Shown: one piece after another, positions 24,550 to 33,018 of the stretch
Layout: every line of letters starts with the position of its first letter
Numbering within the stretch: the stretch's first letter is position 1
DNA from: Clostridia bacterium
GTDB lineage: Bacteria; Bacillota; Clostridia; Oscillospirales; CAG-382
DNA length: 46,906 nt
Assembly: GCA_017456765.1 (NCBI GenBank)
Contig: JAFTIR010000030.1
Location: forward strand, 1-46,906
Reading direction: 5' to 3'
Translations under genes and position numbers: made by a program
The notes under the pieces: generated by a model
Database searches by the model: none
The model's input: the letters and a program-made list of their open reading frames with translations, nothing else
Told to the model about the DNA's origin: nothing

Positions 24550-25575
24550 ATGAACAAAAAATTCGGTTTCGGCATTGTCGGTGCCGGAATGATTTCAAGA
24601 TGGCATGCAAGTGCCGTATCTATGATTGATGACGCAGAACTTATTGGCGTCTGCGACAACAAAATCGAAAATGCCCGGAAATTTGCCGTGGAAAACAACT
24701 GTCTTGCATTTGATTCATACCAAGAAATGCTATCCTGCGACAAAATCGACATTGTGTGCATATGCACCCCGAGCGGACTTCATGCACCGATGGCCGTTAT
24801 GGCGGCAAACGCAAAAAAGCATTTTATCGTAGAAAAGCCCATGGCTATCACAAGCGAACAGACAGAACAGATAATTTCTGCTTGTGAGAAGAACAATGTA
24901 AAGGGTGCTGTAATATCACAATTAAGATTTACAGAATCGGTATCATATGTAAAAAAAGCTATTGAGGAAGGAAAACTCGGCGACATTATAATTGCCGATG
25001 TTTATATGAAGTATTACCGCAGTCCCGAATACTATTCCTCTGCCGACTGGAGAGGCACCTGGGAACTTGACGGCGGCGGTGCTCTTATGAATCAGGGCAT
25101 ACACGGCATTGATGTTCTGCAGTATCTTGCAGGTCCCGTAAAGTCGGTTTTTGCAATATGTAAAACGCTTGCAAGGGACATTGAGGTTGAGGACACGGCA
25201 AATGTTCTTGTCGAATACCAAAACGGTGCAATAGGTACAATTCAAGGCACAACCTCTGTAAACCCCGGCTATCCGAGAATTATTTCCATAAGCGGAACCA
25301 AAGGAACCATTGAGCTTACCGAGGATGTCATAACAAGGTGGGACATAGAAGGAGAAAAAGAACCGCCCAAAAATCTGCCAAGCGGCGATTCCACAAGCTT
25401 CAGAGACCCCTCAGGCTTTGCACTTGACTCTCACAAAATGCAAATAGCAGACCTTATTGATGCCATAAAAGAGGACAGACGACCGCTTGTTGATATCTAC
25501 GAAGGAAGAAAGCCCGTTGACATCATACTGTCGGCATATAAATCAAGCAGGATAAAGAAAACTGTTTTCATTTGA
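24550..25575 (+). CDS. Gfo/Idh/MocA family oxidoreductase
   Basis: A 341-residue NAD(P)-dependent dehydrogenase. The Rossmann glycines are in 'FGIVGAGMISRWHA', the conserved catalytic lysine is in 'FIVEKPMAI', and the C-terminal domain has 'GGGALMNQGIHGIDVLQYL' in short form MNQGIHGID with the usual Asp and His. Substrates of the family are sugars, inositols and their acids. AGAGGA lies 9 bases before the ATG at 24550; the gene begins 14 bases after the aminotransferase stop. Confidence 0.92.
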   Translation: MNKKFGFGIVGAGMISRWHASAVSMIDDAELIGVCDNKIENARKFAVENNCLAFDSYQEMLSCDKIDIVCICTPSGLHAPMAVMAANAKKHFIVEKPMAITSEQTEQIISACEKNNVKGAVISQLRFTESVSYVKKAIEEGKLGDIIIADVYMKYYRSPEYYSSADWRGTWELDGGGALMNQGIHGIDVLQYLAGPVKSVFAICKTLARDIEVEDTANVLVEYQNGAIGTIQGTTSVNPGYPRIISISGTKGTIELTEDVITRWDIEGEKEPPKNLPSGDSTSFRDPSGFALDSHKMQIADLIDAIKEDRRPLVDIYEGRKPVDIILSAYKSSRIKKTVFI

Positions 25576-25596
25576 TTTCCGAAGTACAAAAACTTC

Positions 25597-25624
25597 TTGA
25601 CACAAATAAAAAAAGAATTAAAAT
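25597..25624 (+). promoter_or_regulatory. Promoter of the second AraC gene
   Basis: TTGACA (25597-25602), 16 bases, TAAAAT (25619-25624). It lies 22 bases before the ATG, so the regulator can be made separately from the upstream operon. Confidence 0.6.
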
Positions 25625-25645
25625 ATATTTGTAAGGAGTGATCAA

Positions 25646-26590
25646 ATGGACTTTTCTTATCTTGACAGGGAAGAATACAAAAACATTCCGCTTCATAACG
25701 AAAATGATATGAATCCCTTTTCGGAAAACAAGCATTTCTTCATAAGAAAATATAAAATGCAAGGCAACAAGCCTCGTCTTCACAGGCACTCCTATATTCA
25801 GATTAACTACGTTTACAAGGGTAGCGGATATCACATTGTAAACAATAGAAAAATCGAAATATCAAAAGGCGACATTTTTATAATTCCTCCCTTTGTTCCC
25901 CATTCCATAGTCGGAGAAGAACACAGGGGTCTTGAAATTTTTGAATTTGAGTTTGTATCGGATTTCGTTCTTCCTACCATTGAAAACAGCGACAACACAA
26001 AAAGCTGTCTTGACTTTGCATATCTTGAGCCGTTTATTGTGACTGAGGAAGATATAAAACTCAGATTCAAGCTTGACGACAAAATGCAAAACGAAGTTGA
26101 AGCAATTCTCTGGGAAGTGGCAGAAGAATACAAAAACCAAAGCCCCGGATACATTCTTGTTTCAAAAGCACTTCTCTTAAAACTTCTCGTCATAGTCGGC
26201 AGAGCCTATTCCTGCGAAATAAAAGGAACAAGAACCGAGGAGATACTCAACAAGTACAAAAGGGCTGTAATCAAAGCAGCGGAATATATAGAAAACAATT
26301 ATGATTCCGAACTGACTCTTGAAAGAATAGCAGAACAAATCAACTATTCAAAGTCGCGTTTTTGTTATCTTTTCAAGGCGGTAATGGGCAGAACATATAT
26401 TGAATACCTTAATGAAGTGAGAATTTCACGTGCAAAAGAGTTACTACGGGATACAGAAAAAAACATAAGCGACATATCCTTTGAGGTTGGCTACAAAACA
26501 ATAGCAAACTTCAACAAATATTTTAAGCTGCTCACAGGAATTACTCCCATGAAGTACAGAAAGAATTCGGAAAGCAAACAAAAATTATAA
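25646..26590 (+). CDS. AraC-family transcriptional regulator
   Basis: A 314-residue regulator with an N-terminal cupin domain ('LHRHSYIQINYVYKGSGYHIV', in part, and 'IFIIPPFVPHSIV') and a C-terminal pair of helix-turn-helix motifs ('LTLERIAEQINYSKSRFCYLFK' region, then 'NISDISFEVGYKTIANFNKYF'). AAGGAGTG lies 7 bases before the ATG. It follows the amidohydrolase-DegT-Gfo/Idh operon and probably controls it and the divergent GH127 operon. Confidence 0.92.
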   Translation: MDFSYLDREEYKNIPLHNENDMNPFSENKHFFIRKYKMQGNKPRLHRHSYIQINYVYKGSGYHIVNNRKIEISKGDIFIIPPFVPHSIVGEEHRGLEIFEFEFVSDFVLPTIENSDNTKSCLDFAYLEPFIVTEEDIKLRFKLDDKMQNEVEAILWEVAEEYKNQSPGYILVSKALLLKLLVIVGRAYSCEIKGTRTEEILNKYKRAVIKAAEYIENNYDSELTLERIAEQINYSKSRFCYLFKAVMGRTYIEYLNEVRISRAKELLRDTEKNISDISFEVGYKTIANFNKYFKLLTGITPMKYRKNSESKQKL

Positions 26591-26633
26591 AGACAAATTC
26601 CCCTCTTCTGCCGGTTTTTACATATTTTTTTCG

Positions 26634-26663
26634 GAATATAATCTCAGAGCCATGCACACAATA
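26634..26663 (+). promoter_or_regulatory. Sigma-G-like (forespore) promoter of the spore protein gene
   Basis: GAATA (26634-26638), 18 bases, CACAATA (26657-26663). The sigma-G consensus is GNATR, N18, CATNMTA, so only one position differs. The start would be near 26670, giving a leader of about 170 bases. The gene downstream is a spore protein, as expected for sigma-G. Confidence 0.6.
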
Positions 26664-26717
26664 CTTTCGGGAAATGAAAATGAAACAAAAACGTTTTCAA
26701 AAATTCCCACTTATAAA

Positions 26718-26809
26718 GCCGAATGTTTCGGCTACAATAAAAACAGAGCCGAAAAGAAAACGCACAGTTTACTTAACGGCTCGGTGCAGGAAGCAAAAAA
26801 GTTTCCTGC
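26718..26809 (+). promoter_or_regulatory. Structured leader of the spore protein gene
   Basis: Three inverted repeats in order: GCCGAA/TTCGGC (26718-26732), GAGCCG/CGGCTC (26746-26782), GCAGGAA/TTCCTGC (26786-26809). No T-run follows, so these are not obvious terminators. They may stabilise the mRNA in the dormant forespore. Confidence 0.4.
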
Positions 26810-26839
26810 TAACATGAAATTCAAGGAGATTATATTATT

Positions 26840-27031
26840 ATGAACAAGAATAAGATTGTTGTTCCTGAAGCTAAGGAAGCTATGGAAAAGTTTAAGATGG
26901 AAGCGGCAAGCGAAGTAGGCGTTAACCTCAAGCAGGGTTACAATGGCGACCTCACCTCCAAGCAGGCAGGTTCTGTTGGCGGTCAGATGGTTAAAAAGAT
27001 GATCGAAGCCTACGAAAACGGCTTAAAGTAG
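26840..27031 (+). CDS. Alpha/beta-type small acid-soluble spore protein
   Basis: A 63-residue DNA-binding spore protein. 'KFKMEAASEVGV' matches the region cut by the germination protease GPR, and 'GYNGDLTSKQAGSVGGQMVKKM' (here in two parts, GDLTSKQAGSVGG and MVKKMIEAYE) is the family core. It coats and protects spore DNA. AAGGAG lies 11 bases before the ATG. Its presence shows the organism can sporulate. Confidence 0.95.
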   Translation: MNKNKIVVPEAKEAMEKFKMEAASEVGVNLKQGYNGDLTSKQAGSVGGQMVKKMIEAYENGLK

Positions 27032-27105
27032 GCGGAGAACCTCTGCTCGCATTTTTCGCGGGAAATGTTTTCGAATCCACAAGCATAAACATTCGCGCAG
27101 AAGTG

Positions 27106-27138
27106 TTTTGCGGTCATCAAACAACGACGACCGCAAAA
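27106..27138 (+). terminator. Possible terminator hairpin after the spore protein gene
   Basis: Stem TTTTGCGGTC (27106-27115) with GACCGCAAAA (27129-27138). It lacks a following T-run, so it may be a 3'-end stabiliser; the stronger terminator lies at 27188-27218. Confidence 0.35.
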
Positions 27139-27187
27139 TTAAAAAACAAAGCCTTTTCATTTGAGCAATAAATCAAACAAGACACAA

Positions 27188-27218
27188 AAATCCCTTGCAC
27201 TTTCCGTGCAAGGGATTT
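27188..27218. terminator. Bidirectional terminator between spore protein and dockerin protein genes
   Basis: A 13-bp perfect stem AAATCCCTTGCAC (27188-27200) with GTGCAAGGGATTT (27206-27218). TTTTTT follows on the plus strand and TTTTTG on the minus strand. Confidence 0.9.
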
Positions 27219-27224
27219 ACTTTT

Positions 27225-30200
27225 TTACTGACAGTCCGCGCAGAGTACATTATACGCCGCACTTTCATTTCCGTTTGCAACAACAATCACAAATTCAGCC
27301 TCATTCTTGCCATTCACACAGACAAACGCCTTGACATAATCTGCATATGTTGTTTGATAATTACTGTTTTGATCTTCGCTCTTATCGTTATAGCACAAGA
27401 GATAATTCTCTGCTTCGATTAAATCTGAAATAGTTGTACTTGTCATGATTGCATCAACAAAGAAATTATCATCAAGCGAGCTTCTCTTCATCACAGAAAA
27501 CTTTGTCGAGCTTGTAATTTTAACCACATTGAAATCATGTTCTCTGCCGAGAATATCTGTATAGGTCGTGCCGACATGATTTTCAACATACTCACTTGCA
27601 CAAGTTTTACAGCTGTAATTGGTGTCAACAGGGACAACAACCAGTTCGTCCTTGCTCGCAAGCTTTATCCAGACGAGATTGTCCGTATTTATTTGCTCGA
27701 CAACATCATCTCCGACCGTTCCGTCCTGTCCCAATTTCACAATCGTTCCCGATGCGGCAGCTATTCCTGCAATTTCGGATGCTTTATCGGACGAGCTTGC
27801 AGAGGGAACGTCCGTTTCCTTTCCGCCTGTAAACGGGTTATAAAGCGCATAAAAGAGTCTCCATGCACCTTCATCATCTGTGCCGATGTCATAGCCTGAC
27901 ACAAATCTGTAATCATAAACATCAGTTGAATCTCTGAAGATTACGTCCCAGCCAACGCAGTATTTTGAAACAAGAAGGGCGTCGTCATTATCAACGTCCC
28001 CGTCCCCGTCAACATCCGACGCTTCAAGAAGAATATTCTTAATCGCGCTTTCTTTGCCTGCCGCATACTGTTTTATCAAAAGTACATCGGCAAGACCGAT
28101 TGTTCCATCATTATTTGAATCGCCGAGAATGTAGTTGTTGACAGTAATTTTTCCTTCGGAAATCGCCGCCTCAACCATTCCCTCGTCATCTGTCGTTGTA
28201 ATGTTCGCGGTTGTGACAAAATCGTAGTTTCCCTCGGCTGCCTGTGCGTTTACCCTGAACGAAACCTCAAGGATCCTTCCGTCGGGAATCGTTCCTTTGT
28301 CGTTTTTGTACCAGACGGACACATATGTTTCATCTATGCCAATCTGAATATCGTAGTTTTCATCAACGCTGTGACCGTAATATTCCAACACCTCAGGATC
28401 AAAGTTCAAAGCAATACCCGACCAGGTAACATTTTCAAAGCCCGTTACATCAACAAAGACCTTTGCAACACCACCAGCTCTTGAAACAGCAGAAGAAACA
28501 GAGACCTTTGTGTTTACTGCATTGTATTCATATGTTGCAACTTCGCTGTCATAATAACCGTCGCATACAGCAATTGCCTTTAGTGTAAGGCTCTGGTTTA
28601 TAGCTATGGGATTCTTGTAAAGTCTGCCGTTTGTTCTTGAAGGGATTGTTCCGTCAAGTGTATAGTAAATTGTTGCATTTTCTGTATCGCTTGCAAGAGA
28701 CACGGCTGTTCCCGTATAGATTGGTCCGGACGCCTGACTTGCCATAGGAGATTTGACGGTTTCCCATTCGGGCATCACTGTTGTTACGGTACACTCAGGA
28801 CCGGAAACACCCCCGTAAACAGCCTCAGCCTTCACCTTTGCTTTACCGTTAGCCTTAGGAATAACAGTTGCTTCAACAACTCTGTATGCACCCTCAACAT
28901 ATTCATTTAATTCAAGGTTCATAACAGAAGAATCATATGTCCAGTTTATAATATCCGTCGAGTCCTTGGGGCTTACTTTTGCTGTCAGAACAGCCTTTTC
29001 ACCGCCATATGTTGCAGTAAGGCTTGACGGGGAAATTAAAATCTGTGTTGCCGGTTTAATTACAGTAACACTGAAAGATGCGGACATCCCTGCTCTTGTT
29101 GTTGCCGTAATAGTAGCCTTGCCGCTACCCACAGCAGAAACTGTTGCTGTTCTTTTGTTGGCATCAGAGCTTAAAGCAGTAATTTTTGCCACCGTTTCAT
29201 CGGAACTCGTCCAGGTGATAACATCCGTTGTCCTTGCTATGCCCGGTTCAGTAACAGGCGATACATCAATCTTCTTTTTTTCACTATTCCCCAACACCAG
29301 CTCAATTTCATTGACCTCAAAAGAAATTGATGTTATATCTACACGTGTTCCGGCTTTAAAAGAATTGTTATATGTATTCAAAGCCTTTGTGAGAGCCGTG
29401 ACTTCATCCGAATAGTCATTATCGGAATAACCGTTACTGCTGTACAATCCAAGAGCGGTTTCGGCTGTAGCTATAGCAGAAGAAAAAGCGGTGATTGCAT
29501 TTTGAGTTGTCCATGTTTCTTCCGGGAATACATCCTTGCCGTCTGTACTTATATTCTTTTCTTCGTCAAGTTTTTCTGCGCAGGCAACAATGAGATTATA
29601 AAGCTCGAGAGCAGAACCCTGATAGTCAGGTCTTGTGGTTGTATTTACTGTTACACTTTTTTCAACATCAGAGCTGTCACTTGAAATTATAAGAGTCTGC
29701 TGTCCTTCGACAGGAGTGAATGTAGAATCCACGCTCTGGTTTGCGTATGTATAAGAGAAAGTGTCCTCAATCTCCTCTGCGTACTGGTCAAAGCTCTTTG
29801 CAAAAACGGTAAGTGCAGGATAATTGTCCGCCGTACCGATAACCGTAAGTTCCTCTGTAGTTTCCGTAAAGGTACCGTCAGTATATACATCAATGTAGGT
29901 ATGCACCGGCGTTTCTCTTACAACATTTACATATACAGTTTTTTCAGCTTCACCTGCAGAAATATTGACAGCAAAGGTCTGCTCTTTTGCCACATTGCTT
30001 ATCGTAATTACGTTGTCCTTTAAGGATACTCCGTCATCAGTATTTTCAAGACCTATTGTTACGTCTTCCTTTACCAAAGAAGGATAACCGAAGCTGTCAA
30101 GCACCTCTATATCAAGCTCTGCCACATAGTCATCAGAATCGATGCCCTTTACGGTGTATGTCTGTTCAAGCCCGGAAACGGTAATGCTTGCACTGTTCGA

Positions 30201-30572
30201 TACACCTGCAGCCGACAAATAACCTGCAAGGTAAGGCTCATCAAGGTTTGTACCGCCGAGAATTATGGTTGCATCATAATATCCGCTTGGGACAAAAGGA
30301 CCAAAAGTAACCTTGCCGTCTGCATCCGAGGTTTTCTGTTCAAAATACAAAATGTCGTCGTCCTCGGCATTAGCATATGCCTCTATGTAATTCGTCTGGT
30401 CATAATTTCCCTTTAAAACAAACATAAGGTACTGATTGTTTGCTTGCATTTCAAGTTCTACCTTATATTGACCGTCACTGTCAGGCTCAAAAGTTGCCGC
30501 AGCAGCAGAAAGTGCCAGAACACATGCAACAACTGCCAGCATACAGAAAAACAACGAATTTCTTTTTTTCAT
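27225..30572 (-). CDS. Large secreted protein with FIVAR, Ig-like, CHB_HEX, cohesin-like and dockerin domains
   Basis: A 1115-residue secreted protein. Signal peptide about 1-26 (LAVVACVLALSAAAA). Then a region of beta-rich repeats (30-310), a FIVAR-like helical domain (about 320-410), a BIG2 Ig-like domain (about 415-510, 'ITWTSSDETVAKI'), a second Ig-like domain (510-605), a chitobiase C-terminal-type domain (about 610-688, 'YYTLDGTIPS'), a cohesin-like domain (about 689-815, 'GIALNFDPEVLEYYG'), and a type I dockerin (about 816-882, with 'DSNNDGTIGLAD' and 'DVDGDGDVDNDD'). The last 230 residues match nothing I know and contain CKTC and CADC pairs. No catalytic domain is seen, so it is probably an adhesin or scaffold of the cell surface. 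Confidence 0.82.
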   Translation of the reverse strand: MKKRNSLFFCMLAVVACVLALSAAAATFEPDSDGQYKVELEMQANNQYLMFVLKGNYDQTNYIEAYANAEDDDILYFEQKTSDADGKVTFGPFVPSGYYDATIILGGTNLDEPYLAGYLSAAGVSNSASITVSGLEQTYTVKGIDSDDYVAELDIEVLDSFGYPSLVKEDVTIGLENTDDGVSLKDNVITISNVAKEQTFAVNISAGEAEKTVYVNVVRETPVHTYIDVYTDGTFTETTEELTVIGTADNYPALTVFAKSFDQYAEEIEDTFSYTYANQSVDSTFTPVEGQQTLIISSDSSDVEKSVTVNTTTRPDYQGSALELYNLIVACAEKLDEEKNISTDGKDVFPEETWTTQNAITAFSSAIATAETALGLYSSNGYSDNDYSDEVTALTKALNTYNNSFKAGTRVDITSISFEVNEIELVLGNSEKKKIDVSPVTEPGIARTTDVITWTSSDETVAKITALSSDANKRTATVSAVGSGKATITATTRAGMSASFSVTVIKPATQILISPSSLTATYGGEKAVLTAKVSPKDSTDIINWTYDSSVMNLELNEYVEGAYRVVEATVIPKANGKAKVKAEAVYGGVSGPECTVTTVMPEWETVKSPMASQASGPIYTGTAVSLASDTENATIYYTLDGTIPSRTNGRLYKNPIAINQSLTLKAIAVCDGYYDSEVATYEYNAVNTKVSVSSAVSRAGGVAKVFVDVTGFENVTWSGIALNFDPEVLEYYGHSVDENYDIQIGIDETYVSVWYKNDKGTIPDGRILEVSFRVNAQAAEGNYDFVTTANITTTDDEGMVEAAISEGKITVNNYILGDSNNDGTIGLADVLLIKQYAAGKESAIKNILLEASDVDGDGDVDNDDALLVSKYCVGWDVIFRDSTDVYDYRFVSGYDIGTDDEGAWRLFYALYNPFTGGKETDVPSASSSDKASEIAGIAAASGTIVKLGQDGTVGDDVVEQINTDNLVWIKLASKDELVVVPVDTNYSCKTCASEYVENHVGTTYTDILGREHDFNVVKITSSTKFSVMKRSSLDDNFFVDAIMTSTTISDLIEAENYLLCYNDKSEDQNSNYQTTYADYVKAFVCVNGKNEAEFVIVVANGNESAAYNVLCADCQ

Positions 30573-30641
30573 AATTCTAATAACCTCTCTAAGGAATGGG
30601 GTTTAACGGGCACATTTTCCCATCTACAATAAATCTATTAT

Positions 30642-30670
30642 ATTATATCATAAAAAAAGTACCGTGTCAA
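30642..30670 (-). promoter_or_regulatory. Promoter of the dockerin protein gene
   Basis: On the minus strand TTGACA (30665-30670), 17 bases, TATAAT (30642-30647), a perfect consensus. Confidence 0.85.
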
Positions 30671-30755
30671 CATTGGCAAACTTCCTTATTTTGCCGACAC
30701 AGTTGAAATAACCCTTACTTTTACATCTCAAAATAACTCTCTTTTACGCAAAAAA

Positions 30756-30780
30756 AAAGACACGGCAAAGCCGTGTCTTT
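30756..30780 (-). terminator. Terminator of the small acidic membrane protein gene
   Basis: Stem AAAGACACGGC (30756-30766) with GCCGTGTCTTT (30770-30780), followed on the minus strand by a run of T. Confidence 0.85.
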
Positions 30781-30794
30781 CACAAAACTAAAGA

Positions 30795-31028
30795 TTATTC
30801 TTCGTCGCCCTCAGAAACAACAGTTTCGATTTCAGGCTCGTAATCAAAATCTTCTTCATCTTCCTCAATGGAGAGAGTAATGTCCTCTTCTGCCATGTCA
30901 TCAACCATCTCATCATCTATGCCTTCAATGCAAAGAGAGATTCTGAGCTTCTTGAGCATAACAGCAATAAGAGCAAAAATCGCAGTTGCTGTTACAACAG
31001 CACCAATAATGTAGTAAAACTTTTTCAT
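30795..31028 (-). CDS. Small membrane protein with acidic tail
   Basis: A 77-residue protein of no family known to me. One transmembrane helix (about 5-25, 'YIIGAVVTATAIFALIAVML') is followed by a basic patch (KKLR) and a strongly acidic tail with 25 or so Asp and Glu residues. The positive-inside rule puts the acidic tail in the cytoplasm. AGGGAGGG precedes the ATG and a terminator follows, so it is a real gene. Confidence 0.8.
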   Translation of the reverse strand: MKKFYYIIGAVVTATAIFALIAVMLKKLRISLCIEGIDDEMVDDMAEEDITLSIEEDEEDFDYEPEIETVVSEGDEE

Positions 31029-31227
31029 AAAATTCCCTCCCGAAAATATTGATTATTTATTATCTAATATTAGTATAACATATTTTCCGAAAAATGTGTT
31101 AAAATTTATATGTTATTTTAGACTTTTTTATTAACATTTTATAAACATAGACCACATGAAATGTAAAAACAACTTTATATTTTATAAAATAATGTACACT
31201 GTCCACGCGCACATTGTTCTGCAGATA

Positions 31228-31257
31228 TTGACAATTGTAACGTGTTATGTTACAATT
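31228..31257 (+). promoter_or_regulatory. Promoter with embedded perfect operator palindrome
   Basis: TTGACA (31228-31233), 17 bases, TACAAT (31251-31256). A perfect inverted repeat AATTGTAAC (31233-31241) and GTTACAATT (31249-31257) spaced by 7 bases fills the spacer and covers the -10, the usual place for a repressor. The upstream part of the intergenic region (31029-31227) is AT-rich with nothing else I recognise. Confidence 0.65.
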
Positions 31258-31337
31258 ATTGCCGTAAATATTTAATATTTGATAAATTTCAAGCTGTTTG
31301 ATTAAATCAATCAGAATGTATCACGGAGGTAAAAATC

Positions 31338-32450
31338 ATGTTTTGTCCACAATGCGGAGCTCAACACGAAGACGATGCAGTCTTTTGCAGCAAATGCGGA
31401 ACACAGTTGAATCCAACAACGGAAAAGTCTTCCGCAAGCTATCCCACTCCTCAATACAGGCAACCGTCTGTTTTTGACGGATTTGCAAACACCTATAATT
31501 CTTATGCCAACAGAAAACTATCATCAATTCCGACAATTGATGCTTTTAAAAAACTGTGCCTGTCACCAATTTGCCTAATAGCCGTTATTTCGTATACCCT
31601 TATGGTACTCATGAATCTGTCCATGTCCGCAGGCGTAAGTAGTATGATACAGGATGCCCTTTCACCATTATACCTTTCTCCATTGTTGGGAAATATCCTT
31701 GATGTTATGGAAAGTTCTTTCTTGTTCACAGCAATTCTGTTTAATCTTCCCGATATACTTACAGCAGTCGGATTGTGGATGCTGATATACTCGGCATCAT
31801 TAAGAATGGATACAATGTCCAGCTCGGGTCTTAATCTGATTCGTAAAGTCAATACAGTCATGATTGTCCTTATATCCATTTTTCTTGTCCTTGCGGCAAT
31901 TGTGTGTTTTGCAGCCTTTGCGTCCTTCGATTTGGCAGATGCCGGCGTGTTCTTCTTCACAGTCCTGATTTTGTTAGGTGGAACAGGACTTAGATTATTT
32001 TTCCTTACAAAGGTTAACAATTCCATTGACTGTGCTATGTACGCTGTTGACAGACATATTCCGACATCAGATTTGTCTTCTTTTGTTATGGTCATGTGCT
32101 TCATTTCGGGTATCTTTTCAGCAACAAGTGTTTTTGCAAGCACCGGAGACCTTTCCTTCATGGGAGACTTTGCATATTTGGGCGGTTGGTCAATTTTAAT
32201 CAGCCTGTTTACTGCAGTTGCGTACATATGCTTTGGTGTACTGATTCTGCTATACAAAAACACAATGGAACCTTTAAGACATATCTCTGCCGGTCAGCAG
32301 GGTGAAAGCACCGTCAATTACATATATCGTGAGGATTATAACCCATACAATGACAGTCCTGTGAGCAGAGCTATGTTTTACGTAATCGGAATAATTGTTT
32401 TTTTAGTTGCGATTGCCGCGGTTGCCGCGATTCGTGTTGCAAGCATGTAG
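31338..32450 (+). CDS. Zinc-ribbon membrane protein
   Basis: A 370-residue protein. The N-terminus is a zinc ribbon with C3, C6, C17 and C20. A polar linker follows to about residue 65, then some six or more hydrophobic helices to the C-terminus ('IIVFLVAIAAVAAI' at the end). Such proteins are common in Clostridia and their function is unknown. CGGAGG lies 8 bases before the ATG. Its promoter carries a perfect palindrome, so it is probably under a specific repressor. Confidence 0.8.
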   Translation: MFCPQCGAQHEDDAVFCSKCGTQLNPTTEKSSASYPTPQYRQPSVFDGFANTYNSYANRKLSSIPTIDAFKKLCLSPICLIAVISYTLMVLMNLSMSAGVSSMIQDALSPLYLSPLLGNILDVMESSFLFTAILFNLPDILTAVGLWMLIYSASLRMDTMSSSGLNLIRKVNTVMIVLISIFLVLAAIVCFAAFASFDLADAGVFFFTVLILLGGTGLRLFFLTKVNNSIDCAMYAVDRHIPTSDLSSFVMVMCFISGIFSATSVFASTGDLSFMGDFAYLGGWSILISLFTAVAYICFGVLILLYKNTMEPLRHISAGQQGESTVNYIYREDYNPYNDSPVSRAMFYVIGIIVFLVAIAAVAAIRVASM

Positions 32451-32483
32451 ACAAAAGAGTTGTCGAAAATGAAAAGTATATGA

Positions 32484-32513
32484 AAAGAGCGTTGCATAAG
32501 CAACGCTCTTTTT
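32484..32513. terminator. Bidirectional terminator between zinc-ribbon gene and rplL
   Basis: A 13-bp perfect stem AAAAGAGCGTTGC (32484-32496) with GCAACGCTCTTTT (32501-32513), T-rich on both exits. It ends the rplJL operon, which therefore does not run into rpoB. Confidence 0.9.
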
Positions 32514-32545
32514 TCTCAGCATTTTTTATTTTTTTATAAACAAAA

Positions 32546-32926
32546 TTACTTAAGTTCAACGCTTGCGCCTGCAGCAACGAGCTGTTCCTTAATCTTTTCA
32601 GCTTCGTCCTTGGAAACGCCTTCCTTAAGTGTCTTGGGAGCGCCTTCAACGAGGTCCTTAGCTTCCTTGAGGCCGAGACCTGTGATTTCTCTAACTACCT
32701 TGATAACGCCGAGCTTGGAGTCGCCAGCGGAAGCAAGAACTACGTCAAATTCTGTCTTTTCTTCTGCTGCAGCTGCACCAGCATCTGCTGCTACTGCGCC
32801 TGCTACTGCTACGGGAGCAGCGGATACGCCGAATTCTTCTTCGAGAGCCTTTACGAGGTCTGCGAGTTCGAGGATTGTAAGACCCTTGATTTCTTCAAGA
32901 ATCTGCATTGTCTTTTCTGTTGCCAT
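32546..32926 (-). CDS. rplL: 50S ribosomal protein L7/L12
   Basis: A 126-residue ribosomal stalk protein. The N-terminal dimerisation helices ('[25 protein letters not shown]', in part), an Ala-rich hinge (about 40-55) and the C-terminal factor-binding domain ('[22 protein letters not shown]', in part) are all present. AGGTAA precedes the ATG. It lies 92 bases downstream of rplJ. Confidence 0.98.
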   Translation of the reverse strand: MATEKTMQILEEIKGLTILELADLVKALEEEFGVSAAPVAVAGAVAADAGAAAAEEKTEFDVVLASAGDSKLGVIKVVREITGLGLKEAKDLVEGAPKTLKEGVSKDEAEKIKEQLVAAGASVELK

Positions 32927-33018
32927 TGTGAGTTACCTCCAATTATTCGTAAAATTTAATAATGTTATTTGCAGCTGTATTTTCTAAAAGCCTGCTGCTG
33001 TCGGCTTATGCAGAAATA

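Noticed and set aside
26652..26843. 63-codon frame before the spore protein
   Set aside because: It starts inside the sigma-G-like promoter, has no ribosome site or family match, and overlaps the spore gene's own ribosome site.
27066..27095. TTCGAATCC resembling a tRNA T-loop
   Set aside because: The flanking bases do not form a T-stem, acceptor or anticodon arm.
31502..32263. 253-codon minus-strand frame opposite the zinc-ribbon membrane protein
   Set aside because: No recognisable domain and no promoter or ribosome site; the plus-strand gene has all three.
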